From Acidobacteriota bacterium (GTDB taxonomy: Bacteria; Acidobacteriota; Thermoanaerobaculia; Multivoradales; JBCCEF01), in assembly GCA_039030395.1 (NCBI GenBank), contig JBCCEF010000004.1, positions 124,001-188,000 of the forward strand: a DNA stretch of 64,000 bases. The letters run 5' to 3'. A model generated the notes under the pieces. The model was given only the letters and a program-made list of their open reading frames with translations. It was not told where the DNA came from and ran no database searches. Position numbers and translations under genes: made by a program. Of this stretch, positions 16,552-26,097 are shown piece after piece. Within the stretch, counting starts at the first letter, position 1; every line of letters begins with the position of its first letter.

Positions 16552-17496
16552 GTGAAGAAAGGTATTGGCTTTCTTTGGCCATGGATTATTGCGGGAGTTT
16601 CAGTGTCTTCGTCGGCCTGTTTTGCTCAGCCTTCGACTGAAGAGCTAGAGCGAGCCGGAGAACTGCGTGCCGAGTTGGAGCTGCTGCGGACGGAGATTCT
16701 AGAAACCGAGAAGAAGAATGAAAAATACGTGGGGGGTCTCGTCAAGGGTTTGATCGAGGCGCGCTTGGAAGTCCTCAAGACAACAGAGGTGCTGATCCAG
16801 CAGCGAGTTCATGCCCTGGAAAGCGGTGCGAAGGTAGATGTCGTTGTGTCGGGGACCGAACCCGATGCCGCTTTGGCGCAACGCCTGGAGTCGGAGATCT
16901 CTGGGATGCAGGAGGGTCTCGCTGAGGCCCGAGCCGAAGCCGACCGGTATTCCGGAGGACTCGTAGCCAGCATGAAGGCGGCAACCGTCGCCACTTCGGA
17001 GCAGACGTTGGCGATGCTCAGGCAACGCTTTTTGGCTGCAAAGTACGGTCTGGCGATCCCGCAGCTCGAGTCACTTGGTTCACAGGCCGGAGATGAGGCT
17101 GCTCCGGGTCCGGTCACCCAGGATCAGGAGGCATCCATCGGGGCGGAGATGATTGGAGTTCGCCTGCTGCGGAAGAACTTCACCAAGCAGGACTACCAAG
17201 ACTTCGTTTTCTTCGATATCGAGTTCACGGCCCAGGGACTCGAAAAGCCGGCTCGGGCGATCAAAGGTGTCTTGCATTTGCAGGACCTCTTCGGAGAGAC
17301 TCGGATGAATATCAAGTGGACTCTAGAAGAGCCGCTGGCGCCGGGTGGGTCGATCGTAGAAAAGGGTCAGGGGTTCAAGTACAACCAGTTCATGGACGAT
17401 CACCAGTGGGTGCGTTCCACGGATCTGGAGGACATGACCGGCAGTATGACGGTTCTTAGCGTTCTTTTTGCCGACGGTACGCGGCTCGACCTTTAG
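16552..17496 (+). CDS. secreted coiled-coil protein with duplicated helical segment
   Basis: A 314-residue exported protein of unknown function. I place the start at GTG 16552 (VKKGIGFLWPWIIAG...), because it opens a classical signal peptide ending SSACFA before QPS; the longer upstream frame only adds basic low-complexity sequence. Residues about 30-110 and 115-175 are two versions of one helical unit (KYVGGLVKGLIEARLEVL and RYSGGLVASMKAATVATS, each ending near LxQR). The C-terminal 115 residues look like an FxLYD-type beta-sandwich (FVFFDIEFTAQGLEKPARAI ... LHLQDLFGE). It stands alone, convergent with the RND cluster 40 bases downstream. Confidence 0.8.
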   Translation: MKKGIGFLWPWIIAGVSVSSSACFAQPSTEELERAGELRAELELLRTEILETEKKNEKYVGGLVKGLIEARLEVLKTTEVLIQQRVHALESGAKVDVVVSGTEPDAALAQRLESEISGMQEGLAEARAEADRYSGGLVASMKAATVATSEQTLAMLRQRFLAAKYGLAIPQLESLGSQAGDEAAPGPVTQDQEASIGAEMIGVRLLRKNFTKQDYQDFVFFDIEFTAQGLEKPARAIKGVLHLQDLFGETRMNIKWTLEEPLAPGGSIVEKGQGFKYNQFMDDHQWVRSTDLEDMTGSMTVLSVLFADGTRLDL

Positions 17497-17507
17497 GGAG
17501 TACCGCA

Positions 17508-17533
17508 CCGGTTTCGAAGCAGGAACGAACCGG
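17508..17533. terminator. weak hairpin between convergent genes
   Basis: CCGGTTTCG and CGAACCGG arms, one bulged T, nine-base loop, lying between the stops of the coiled-coil gene (17496) and the RND permease (17537). There is no U tract. A factor-assisted or bidirectional terminator is possible. Confidence 0.35.
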
Positions 17534-17536
17534 AAT

Positions 17537-20500
17537 CTACTCGCGCTCGACCAACCGGTAGAAGGCCGGCAGCACCACCAGCGTCAAGAGGGTCGAGACC
17601 GCCAGACCGCCGATCACCGTCAGGGCCATCGGGGTGCGCAGTTCGCTGCCTTCACCGAGGCCGATGGCCATCGGGGTGAGGCCGAAGACGGTGGTGGCAG
17701 TGGTCATCAGAATGGGACGCAGTCGCGCTTTGCCGGCGGCGGCGATGGCTTCGTCGCGCCCCAGGCCGTCGTTCCTCCGCAGGCGGTTGGCGGTGTCGAC
17801 CAGCAGGATGGCGTTGTTCACCACGATGCCGGCGAGCATCACCATGCCGATCAGCACCACGATGCTGATCGCGACGTCGAACAGCCACAGAATGCCAAGG
17901 GCCCCGACCACCGAGAAGGGCACGCTGCACAGGATGACCAGCGGGTGGAGGAAGGACTCGAACTGTGAGGCCATCACCAGGTAGACGAGGAATACCGCCA
18001 GCAGCAGGGCGAGGCGCAGGCTGTCGTAGGAGGTCGCCATCTCGCGGCGCTGGCCGCCCAGCTCCCAGTCGAAACCCTCCGGAAGGCGTAGGGTGTTCAT
18101 CAGGTCGGTGATGTCGCCGGAGGCCGAGGCGAGGTCGCGGCCGTCGAGGTTGGCGGTGAGGATCGCCACCCGCTCGCCCTCGGCGCGGCGGATGTCCGCC
18201 GGTCCTTCGACCTCTTCCACTTGCGCCACGGCGGACAGCGGGATAGAGGTTTTGCCACGCCGCTCGACGGCCAGGGAGAGGAGGTCCGCGGTGCTGTCCC
18301 GGAAGTTTTCCTGTGCCCGCACCCGGACGTCGATGGTGCGGTCGCGGCGCTGGATGTCCGTGGCGACGGTGCCGTTGACCTTGGTGCGAATGGCCGCCGC
18401 CGCATCGGCCAGGCCAACGCCTAGAGTTGCCAGCCGCTCGCGGTCGAAGCGGATGCGCAGCTCCGGGTTGCCGCCTTCGGTGGAGGCCTTGATGTCCGTC
18501 AACCCCGGGATCCCTGCCAAGCCCTCGACGATCTGGTCCGAGAGGCGATCGAGCAGCTCCAGGTTGTAGCCCCGCACTTCCAGCTCGATGGGGGTCTGGA
18601 AGCTGAAGTAGGCCGGCCGGCCGAAGCGGTAGGTGAGACCTTCCTGGCGGTCGAGGGTTGCGCGCAGGTCGGCCATTACCGCGTCTTCTCGCTGGCGCGA
18701 CACCGGTGGCGTCAGGAGGAAGGTCACCTGGCCGAGGTTTTCGCGCAGTTCGCCGGCCACGCCGCCCTGTTCGTTCGAGGTGCCCGCCAGGCCGTAGACC
18801 TCGGTGATTTCCGGGTGAGCGCGGGCTGCCTGCTCGACCTGGCGGAGGGTGAAGGAGGTGGTTTCGAGAGGCGTGCCCGGGGGCATTTCCGCGTCCACGA
18901 AGATCTCCCCTTGCACCATCTCCGGGATCAGTTCGCGGCCGAGGCGTGGGTAGAGGAGGAGCGACAGGGCCAGGAGCACCACCGCCGCCACCAGCACCCA
19001 GCCGGCGCGCCGCAGCAGGCGCGGCAGGGCACGGTCATAGAGAGCTTCGATCCTTCCGAAACCGGCCTGAAACATCCTCAGCACGGGAGTGGTCAGAAGG
19101 TGGATCACCCGTCCCAGGGCTCCCAGCACCAAGGCGACTGCGCGGGCGACGGCGACGGTGCCGCGAAAGAACAGGCCACGGTGCTGCTCGTCGCCCGGGC
19201 CGGCTTCCGCCTCGTTTCCCAGGCTTCGCGAGACGGCCATCGGCAGGATGGTCAGGGCCACCGCCAGGGAGACGATGAGCGAGAAGGTGACGGTCAGTGC
19301 CTGGTCGCCAAAGAGCTGGCCGGCGACCCCCTCGACAAAGACGATCGGCACGAAGACGCACAGGGTGGTCAAGGTGCTCGCCACCACCGCGCGGCCCACT
19401 TCGCCGGCGCCGGCACGGGCCGCCTCGACGGCGCCCAACCCCAAGTCCCGCCGCCGCTGGATGGCTTCGAGGACGACGATGGCGTTGTCCACCAACAGGC
19501 CAATGCCCAGGGTCAGTCCGCCCAACGACATGATGTTCAAGGACACGCCGAAGGCGTACATCAGGAAAAAGGTGGTGACGACGGAGATCGGAATCGCCAG
19601 GCCGATGACCAGGGTGCTCCGCCAGTTGCCCAGGAAGAGGAACAGCACCAGCACCGCCAGCAGGCCGCCCCACAGAGCCGCTTCCAGCACTTCGGCGACG
19701 GCATTGCGGATGAAGCGAGCCTGATCGGTGATGAGGGTGAGGTCGAGGTTCGGATCGACCTTCCGCAGTTCGGCGCGCAAGGTGTCGAGGTTCGCCCGCA
19801 CCGTGTCCGAAACGGTGACGGTGTTGGTGCCACCCTCTTTGTAGACGGCGACCTCGATCGACTCGCGGCCGTCGATGCGGGTGATGATCTCGCGCTCACG
19901 GTGGCCGCGGCGCACCCGGGCGACGTCTTCGAGCAGCACGTTGGCTTCGCCCTGACGGGAGATCACCAGTCGGTTCAGGTCCTCCGGCCGCAGGATCTCG
20001 TTGACCGTGCGCACCAGGAACTTGGCGCGCCCTTGGCGCAGGCGGCCACCGGTCAAGTTGACGTTTTCCTGCGCCAGGCGCTGGGTGACGAGGTCGACGT
20101 CGAGGCCGAGGTTGGCGAGGCGCCGCTCGTCCACTTCCACCTGGATCTCTTCTTCGAGGCCGCCGCTCACCACCACCGCCGCCACTCCCTCCAGTCGTTC
20201 GAGGGCGCGCTGGACTTCGTCTTCGGCGATGCGCCGCAGGCGGATCAGGTCGTCGTCGCCCTCCTGTGCTCCGTCCCCCTCGCTACCGGTGAGGCCGATG
20301 CGCAGGATGGGATCCAAGGACGGGTCGTAACGCAGCAGGATCGGCCGATCCGTCTCGTCCGGCAGGTCCAGCACGTCGAGGCGCTCGCGCACGTCGAGGC
20401 CGGCGATGTCCATGTCCGTACCCCAGGTGAACTCCAGGGTCACCTCGCTGGTGTCCGCCCGTGAGCTGGAGGTCACCCGGGTGACGCCGTTGACCACCCC

Positions 20501-20713
20501 GACCACGTCCTCCACCGGCCGGGTGACCAGGCTTTCGACCTCGAAGGGCGCCGCGCCGTCGAACACCGTGCGGACGGTCAGGGAGGGGTAGGTGAGATCC
20601 GGCAGCAGGTCCGTCGGCAGGCGCTGGAAGGCGACCAGGCCAAAGACGATCCCCGCCACGGCGAGAATCGAAACCGTCACCGGCCGGCGGATCGAAAAAT
20701 CGACGATCTTCAT
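17537..20713 (-). CDS. RND efflux permease (third gene of two-permease cluster)
   Basis: A 1058-residue RND pump starting with DFSIRRPVTVSILAVAGIVF. Key signatures: VRTVFDGAAPFEVESLVTRP in the porter domain, TM4 GIGLLVDNAIVVLEAIQRRR, and the second-half repeat GIVVNNAILLVDTANRLRRN followed by RLRPILMTTATTVFGLTPM. It lies nine bases after the adaptor stop. Two different permeases flanking one adaptor recalls heteromeric MdtBC-type pumps, but here the order is permease-adaptor-permease, so a mixed trimer is only a possibility. No outer-membrane factor is present in the cluster. Confidence 0.94.
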   Translation of the reverse strand: MKIVDFSIRRPVTVSILAVAGIVFGLVAFQRLPTDLLPDLTYPSLTVRTVFDGAAPFEVESLVTRPVEDVVGVVNGVTRVTSSSRADTSEVTLEFTWGTDMDIAGLDVRERLDVLDLPDETDRPILLRYDPSLDPILRIGLTGSEGDGAQEGDDDLIRLRRIAEDEVQRALERLEGVAAVVVSGGLEEEIQVEVDERRLANLGLDVDLVTQRLAQENVNLTGGRLRQGRAKFLVRTVNEILRPEDLNRLVISRQGEANVLLEDVARVRRGHREREIITRIDGRESIEVAVYKEGGTNTVTVSDTVRANLDTLRAELRKVDPNLDLTLITDQARFIRNAVAEVLEAALWGGLLAVLVLFLFLGNWRSTLVIGLAIPISVVTTFFLMYAFGVSLNIMSLGGLTLGIGLLVDNAIVVLEAIQRRRDLGLGAVEAARAGAGEVGRAVVASTLTTLCVFVPIVFVEGVAGQLFGDQALTVTFSLIVSLAVALTILPMAVSRSLGNEAEAGPGDEQHRGLFFRGTVAVARAVALVLGALGRVIHLLTTPVLRMFQAGFGRIEALYDRALPRLLRRAGWVLVAAVVLLALSLLLYPRLGRELIPEMVQGEIFVDAEMPPGTPLETTSFTLRQVEQAARAHPEITEVYGLAGTSNEQGGVAGELRENLGQVTFLLTPPVSRQREDAVMADLRATLDRQEGLTYRFGRPAYFSFQTPIELEVRGYNLELLDRLSDQIVEGLAGIPGLTDIKASTEGGNPELRIRFDRERLATLGVGLADAAAAIRTKVNGTVATDIQRRDRTIDVRVRAQENFRDSTADLLSLAVERRGKTSIPLSAVAQVEEVEGPADIRRAEGERVAILTANLDGRDLASASGDITDLMNTLRLPEGFDWELGGQRREMATSYDSLRLALLLAVFLVYLVMASQFESFLHPLVILCSVPFSVVGALGILWLFDVAISIVVLIGMVMLAGIVVNNAILLVDTANRLRRNDGLGRDEAIAAAGKARLRPILMTTATTVFGLTPMAIGLGEGSELRTPMALTVIGGLAVSTLLTLVVLPAFYRLVERE

Positions 20714-20722
20714 GGAAAGGTG

Positions 20723-22042
20723 CTACTGCCCACCGCCGCCTTGTCGCCGCTCGCCCGTGCGCTTCAAACGCTCTTCGATCTGCTCTTCGGAAAGTCCCCG
20801 CTGGCGCATGCGTTCTTTGATCGCTTCGATTTGTTCGGGCGAAGGGCCTTCGCCGCCGGTCGGACCACCGGCGCGAAACGGCCGGGCCTCGCCCACGGCG
20901 CCCGCCGCTTCTCCGCCGGGAGGGCGGCCGGCTGCCGGCCGCCGGACCTCGCCGCCGGCTTCGACGATCTCCACCGGCGTGCCGTCGGACAGCCCGTCCT
21001 GGCCCACAGCCACCACCACCTCGTCCTCGGCGAGGCCGGAGCGCACCTCCACGGCGTCCCCCTCGCGGAAGCCCAGCTCGATCTCTCGGCGCATCGCCTG
21101 ATCGTTCTCCACCACGTAGACGGAATCCCCGAGGCGGTCGAGGGCGAGGGCCGAGAAGGGGATCACCAGGGCGTCGGCGCGGCTCTCTGTTTCGAGGAAC
21201 ACCGAGGCGAACATGCCCGGCCGCAGCTTGCTCCGGCCGGAGGCTTCGAGGGTCACCTCGACGGTACCGGAGTCGGCGTCGACGATCGGGCTGATGCGGA
21301 GCACCCGCGCCTCAAAGGTCTCGTCCGGAAAGGCCTCCACTTCGAGGCGCGCCCGCTGGCCTGGCTCTAGGCGCCCCAGCTCGCGCTCCGGCACCTGGAT
21401 GGGGCAGAGCAGGGGGTCGAAGTCCGACAGCCGGAACAGCGGGGTGTTGACGCTCACCGTCTCCGCCTGCTTGACGTAGCGCCGGACGATCAGACCGGCG
21501 AAGGGGGCGCGCACCTCCGCCCAGTCGAGCTGGATCTCGCGGCCTTGGAGCTGCGCGGCGGTGGATTCCGCTCGCGCCCGCGCCTGCTCGAGTTGTTCTT
21601 GGCTCACCAGACCTTCGTCGTAGAGCCGTCGCAGACGCTGGTAGATGAGCTGACTCTCGTTCTTGTCCACCAGGGCGATCTCGCGCTGGGCGCGGGCTTC
21701 GTCCGGGTCGATGCGGGCGAGGAGCTGTCCCCGCGATACCCGCATGCCCTCTTCCGCCGCCAGCTGCACGATCGGTCCGGACAGGCGGGCCACCAGGTCG
21801 ACCTCGTTTTCCGCTTCGAGGGTGCTGTGGGTCTCCAGAAAGGACGACACGGTACGCCGCTCGACGGTGGCTACCTCCACCGGCACCGCCGCCGCGGGGC
21901 CGCCGCCGAAAGACGGCGGTCCGCCGCCGCGGCGGCCGGAAGCTCCACCGCTGTCGGCATCGCCGGATCCGCCGCAGGCCGCACTCAAGGTCCAGGCGAC
22001 TGCGAGAAGCGCCAGCGAATTCCATCGGTTCATCACGGTCAC
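20723..22042 (-). CDS. RND periplasmic adaptor lipoprotein
   Basis: A 439-residue adaptor, somewhat long for the family because of disordered ends. The start at 22042 overlaps the upstream permease stop (ATGA). The signal reads LALLAVAWTLSAAC with the lipobox Cys near residue 22, followed by a Gly/Ser/Pro-rich linker. The core shows EAENEVDLVARLSGPIVQLA and AEVRAPFAGLIVRRYVKQAE lipoyl halves around a helical hairpin. The last 80 residues are Gly/Pro/Arg-rich, then a charged helix (EQIEAIKERMRQRGLSEEQ) and a GGGGQ end. That tail is unusual for an adaptor and might bind metal or partner loops; its role is unknown. Confidence 0.92.
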   Translation of the reverse strand: MTVMNRWNSLALLAVAWTLSAACGGSGDADSGGASGRRGGGPPSFGGGPAAAVPVEVATVERRTVSSFLETHSTLEAENEVDLVARLSGPIVQLAAEEGMRVSRGQLLARIDPDEARAQREIALVDKNESQLIYQRLRRLYDEGLVSQEQLEQARARAESTAAQLQGREIQLDWAEVRAPFAGLIVRRYVKQAETVSVNTPLFRLSDFDPLLCPIQVPERELGRLEPGQRARLEVEAFPDETFEARVLRISPIVDADSGTVEVTLEASGRSKLRPGMFASVFLETESRADALVIPFSALALDRLGDSVYVVENDQAMRREIELGFREGDAVEVRSGLAEDEVVVAVGQDGLSDGTPVEIVEAGGEVRRPAAGRPPGGEAAGAVGEARPFRAGGPTGGEGPSPEQIEAIKERMRQRGLSEEQIEERLKRTGERRQGGGGQ

Positions 22043-25000
22043 TCCTTCGCGAGCGAAACCGGCCGGCCGCGGGCGGCCCGCAGGACCCGGCCGGCGAAGA
22101 GAACGAAGTCATCGATCAGCGAGTAGATTGTGGGGATGATCATCAGGGTCAAGAAGGTCGAGGTGGTCAAGCCGCCGAAGATCACCAGGCCGATCGGCGC
22201 CCAGGTGGCGGCGCGCCCTTCCAGGGGGCCGAACCAGGCCGGCGCCAGGATCGGCGCCACCATCGGCAGCAGGCCGACCAGGGTGGTGACGGCGGTGATG
22301 GCGATCGGCCGCAGCCGGTGGCGTCCGCCGGCCAGGATCGCCTTGTCCCGGCTCAGCCCTGCGGCGCGAAGGCCGTTGATGTGGTCGATCAGCACGATGG
22401 CGTTGTTGACCACCACCCCGAGCAGGATGACCAGGCCGAGGGTGGTCATGTTGTCCCAGGGGGTTTGGGTCAAGCGCATCAGGAGGGCCACGCCGATCAG
22501 GGCAAAGGGCACCGAGAAGAGAATGGTCAGCGGCTGAACGAAGCTCTCAAAGAGCGCCGCCATCAGCAGGTAGACCAACACCAGCGCCATGACCAGCGCG
22601 AAGTTGCCGCTCTCGCGATCCTCCCGCTCGAAACGGCTCCAGCGGCCGAAGCTCCAGGCGGTGCCCGGTGGCATGGGGGTGGCGCTCATCACTTCCGACA
22701 CGGCGCGGCTGGCGGCGAAGGCGTCCCGGGCGCTCAGGGTGTTGGCGGTGATGGTCACCTGCGAGCGCCGATCCTCGCGTTGGATGCTGCGTGGGCCGGG
22801 CACCGTCTCGAAATTCGCGTAGGCCGATAGCGGCAGGTCGCCCACCGGAAAACCCTGGAGCTGTTGCAGGGTCTCGCGGCGATCCTCGCGATAGCGCAGC
22901 ACCAGGTCGACTTCGCGGTCGGCGGTCTTCATGAAGGCGACCGGCCGGTCCGAAAGCGCCCCGGAGACCGTCGAGGCGACGGCGAGGGTCGATAGGCCGG
23001 CGGCGTTCGCCCGCTCGCGATCCACCTGCAGGTGGATCTCTTCGTCGCCGGAGTCCAGGGAGGTGTCCACATCGCGGATACGCGGCAGGGTGGCGAGGCG
23101 GTCGGCGATGCGTTGGCTCATGCGCGCCAGAACTTCCGGATTGTCGCCGGTCAGCTCCACCTCCACGCCCGAAACGCTGCCCTGGCCCCGCCCCTGGCTG
23201 ATGCGCAGGCCGACGCCGGGGATTTCCGGCAGCATCCCGCGCAGGCGGTTGCGGGCCTCGGCGGTGGTCTGGGTGGCGACCGCCTCGTCCACCAGGTACA
23301 TCTCGATCCGCCGGTCGCGACTCCAGCCGCCGCCGGAGCGGCCGGTGCCGGTATCGAAGGTGTAGGAGATGTCGGCGATGTCCAGCTCTTGCCGGCGAGT
23401 GTCGATGCGCTCGTAGAGGCCTTCATAGAGGGCGCGAGTCTCGGCCTCCGTGTACTGCCGGGGGGTGTCGATCAAAAGAGTGATCTGGCGTTCCTCGGTG
23501 CGCGCCGAGAAGGACCGCTCGACGGTGCTCATGAGGTAGATCGAACCGCCCAGGAGTGCCACCACCAGCACCAGGAAGAGCGCCCGGTGGCGCAGGGTGA
23601 AGGCCAGGGTGCGGACGTAGAGGTCCGTCGCCCCCGTGGAGCGCTCCGGGCGGACTTCCTGACGCACCAGAATTCGTCGCGCCACCGCCGGCACAACGGT
23701 CAGCGCCACCACCAGAGATGCCGCGATGACGATGGACAGGGTGGAGGCGATGTTCTGGAAGTAACGCGCCAAGCGTCCGCCCTCGGTCAGGAAGGTGAGC
23801 GGCAGGAAAACGCACAGCGTCGTGGCGGTGGAGGCGACGATCGGCAGGGCGACCTCAGCGGTGCCCACCAGGGCGGCGGTGCGAGCATCTTGGCCGAGGT
23901 CGTTGCGGTGCCGGAAGATGGACTCGATCACCACCACCGAGTTGTCGACCAGCATGCCCAGGGCGAGCATCAGCCCGGCCAGGCTCACCACGTTCAAGGT
24001 CAGGTCCGGCAGGGCGCCGCTCTGGCGCAGCACGAACATCAGCACGAAGGTGGCGATCACGCTCACCGGCACGGCGATGGCGACCAGCAGGGTCGGCCGC
24101 CAGCGGCGCAGGAAGAGCAGGATGGTGAAGATCGCCAGCACGCCGCCAAAGAGGCCGGTGTTGCGGAGCTGGGCGAGGCCTTTCTCCACGTCCTGCGACG
24201 AGTCGTGGTAGATGTGCGCCGCGAAGGGCTCTCCCGCCGGCGAGGCGAGCACCGCATCGAGTTCCGCCCGGGCTGCACCGGCCACGGCCAGCAGATTGGC
24301 AGTCGACGCTTTGTAGACCTGCACCGTCAGCGCCTCGACACCATTCAAGTACGAGAACTCCTCCTGCTCGGGCAGGGTGAAGGTGACCGTGGCGACATCG
24401 CTCAGGCGCACCGTGCCGTCGCCCACCGGCAGGCGGCGGATCGCGTCCACCGTGTCCAGCTCGCCCAGGGCGCGCACCAGGAGCTTGCGGCCGCCTTCCC
24501 GTAGGTCGCCGGCGGAGAGGTTGCGCTGGTCCCGGCGCAGCGCCTCGCCGAGGGAGCGGGCGTCGAGGCCGTGGGCCGCGAGGCGGTCCGGGTCGAGATC
24601 GATTTCCACCCGCGGCGTGCGCAGTCCCCGCATCTCCACCAGGGCCACGCCGTCCAGTCGCTCCAGGCGTCGCCGCAGGGTGTTCTCGGCGAAGTCGAAC
24701 AACGCTTCCTGGGAGCCGTCGGAACTCACCTGGAAACGCAACACCGGAATGTCCGTCGACTGGAATCGGCGGATGGTGATGCGGTCGATGTCGTCCGGTA
24801 GGCGCTGGCGGGCGCGGTCGATGCGGTCCCGGACCTCGACCGTGGCGAGGTCCATGTCGGTACCGTCCAAGAAACTCAGCCGGAGCTGAGCGGCGTCGGA
24901 GGTGGCGGTGGCGGAGAGGGTCTCCAGGCCGTTCAGGGTACCGAAGGAGTCCTCCAGCGGCCGCACGATGGCGCGCTCGATCTCCTCCGGCGACGAAGAA

Positions 25001-25188
25001 CGGAAGGGCACCTGCACCGAGATGTTCGACGACGAAAAGGTCGGCTGGAACTCGAGCGGCAGGCGGGTGAGCGCCACCCCGCCGAGCACCAACACCCCCG
25101 CCACCGCCATCGCCAGGGTTACCGGCCGATCGATGGCGGCGCGCACCAGACCGGTGAGCGGGGCGGCGGACGTGGATTCGGGGCTCAT
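22039..25188 (-). CDS. RND efflux permease (first gene of two-permease cluster)
   Basis: A 1049-residue RND pump opening the leftward operon. The N-terminal cytosolic tail is followed by AAIDRPVTLAMAVAGVLVLG. The porter motif is PFRSSSPEEIERAIVRPLED, TM4 is ALGMLVDNSVVVIESIFRHR, and the second half has GVVVNNAIVLIDHINGLRAA. It is divergent from its paralogue at 17537 and from the other two permeases in the window. The upstream 231 bases (25189-25419) separate it from the divergent lipoprotein gene and must hold both promoters. I see no convincing operator there. Confidence 0.94.
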   Translation of the reverse strand: MSPESTSAAPLTGLVRAAIDRPVTLAMAVAGVLVLGGVALTRLPLEFQPTFSSSNISVQVPFRSSSPEEIERAIVRPLEDSFGTLNGLETLSATATSDAAQLRLSFLDGTDMDLATVEVRDRIDRARQRLPDDIDRITIRRFQSTDIPVLRFQVSSDGSQEALFDFAENTLRRRLERLDGVALVEMRGLRTPRVEIDLDPDRLAAHGLDARSLGEALRRDQRNLSAGDLREGGRKLLVRALGELDTVDAIRRLPVGDGTVRLSDVATVTFTLPEQEEFSYLNGVEALTVQVYKASTANLLAVAGAARAELDAVLASPAGEPFAAHIYHDSSQDVEKGLAQLRNTGLFGGVLAIFTILLFLRRWRPTLLVAIAVPVSVIATFVLMFVLRQSGALPDLTLNVVSLAGLMLALGMLVDNSVVVIESIFRHRNDLGQDARTAALVGTAEVALPIVASTATTLCVFLPLTFLTEGGRLARYFQNIASTLSIVIAASLVVALTVVPAVARRILVRQEVRPERSTGATDLYVRTLAFTLRHRALFLVLVVALLGGSIYLMSTVERSFSARTEERQITLLIDTPRQYTEAETRALYEGLYERIDTRRQELDIADISYTFDTGTGRSGGGWSRDRRIEMYLVDEAVATQTTAEARNRLRGMLPEIPGVGLRISQGRGQGSVSGVEVELTGDNPEVLARMSQRIADRLATLPRIRDVDTSLDSGDEEIHLQVDRERANAAGLSTLAVASTVSGALSDRPVAFMKTADREVDLVLRYREDRRETLQQLQGFPVGDLPLSAYANFETVPGPRSIQREDRRSQVTITANTLSARDAFAASRAVSEVMSATPMPPGTAWSFGRWSRFEREDRESGNFALVMALVLVYLLMAALFESFVQPLTILFSVPFALIGVALLMRLTQTPWDNMTTLGLVILLGVVVNNAIVLIDHINGLRAAGLSRDKAILAGGRHRLRPIAITAVTTLVGLLPMVAPILAPAWFGPLEGRAATWAPIGLVIFGGLTTSTFLTLMIIPTIYSLIDDFVLFAGRVLRAARGRPVSLAKE

Positions 25189-25419
25189 GGCGAGGTCGGA
25201 CGCGGCGGATTCTTACGACGGTTGTCGGAGGAAGAGCCTACACCCTTGCAGTGAAACCCGCGAGATGGCGAGAGCTTGCGATTCCGCGCTGAACTGGAAG
25301 CTTCCCCCTTTCGATCTTCAAAGAATTGCGTTGTAACGAACGCCATGTCGGGCCGCCTAGGGAGCATGGCTTGAATTCAGGGATTCTGATCTCCGGAACT
25401 TTCGACAAGGGGGTCTGAA

Positions 25420-26097
25420 ATGAATTTCAAATCGATCGTCGCAGCGCTGGTTGCGGTGGGACTCTTCGGGGTGGTGGGTTGTATTTCCGCCCGGACGAAG
25501 GATTCTGCCGCGGACATGCGCGGTGTTTCCGACCAGGCGGCCACCGCCGCGGTGGCCGATGGCGAGCTGCAGCCACCGCGGCAAGAGAAGGCCGCGCCGC
25601 CGCCGGCCGATCCACCCAAACTGACCTGCGAGGTGTCCTGCAGCGATTTGGTCTTGCGGACCGGCAAGGCGCGAATCGCTTGGTCGCTCGCTGATCGATC
25701 ACCGGAGGCCCTACGCTCCGTTGCGGACGCGCCCAGGCGGCTTGAAACAACCGTCTTCAAGCACGGTTTCGACCGCGGAAACTACCTGACCCTGTCGCTG
25801 GGCGACGCCTCCGACGAATCGGCGCAGTCCCGCAAGATGACCGGGGCGGACCGCGGTCTTCGCGCCTATGAGCTGCAGATCACCGACTCGACCAGTGCCC
25901 AGTCCCTGCGCTCGAAGGTCTCTGAAAACGCCCGTAGTGCCGAAATCTTCGCGGTGGTCGAAGGCCTCGAACCGGGCCTAAACTACACCTGGCGGGTGGT
26001 GGTGGGTTCTCCCTCCGGGGAATGGCTGTCGCCGTCGGTGACCTGCACCGCGCCGGTGTGCCCGGCGGATCTGGTGGGAGAGGAGGGACCGCAATGA
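25420..26097 (+). CDS. lipoprotein with fibronectin III-like domain
   Basis: A 225-residue predicted lipoprotein (signal VAALVAVGLFGVVGC, lipobox Cys at about 21), then an Ala/Pro-rich linker to residue about 65. The body ends in a segment that looks like the F-G strands of a fibronectin III fold (FAVVEGLEPGLNYTWRVVVG). Three Cys in the body (CEVSC and one near the C-terminus) may pair. The stop overlaps the start of the giant propeller-barrel gene by four bases, so the two products probably act together at the cell envelope. No enzymatic motif is visible. Confidence 0.8.
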   Translation: MNFKSIVAALVAVGLFGVVGCISARTKDSAADMRGVSDQAATAAVADGELQPPRQEKAAPPPADPPKLTCEVSCSDLVLRTGKARIAWSLADRSPEALRSVADAPRRLETTVFKHGFDRGNYLTLSLGDASDESAQSRKMTGADRGLRAYELQITDSTSAQSLRSKVSENARSAEIFAVVEGLEPGLNYTWRVVVGSPSGEWLSPSVTCTAPVCPADLVGEEGPQ

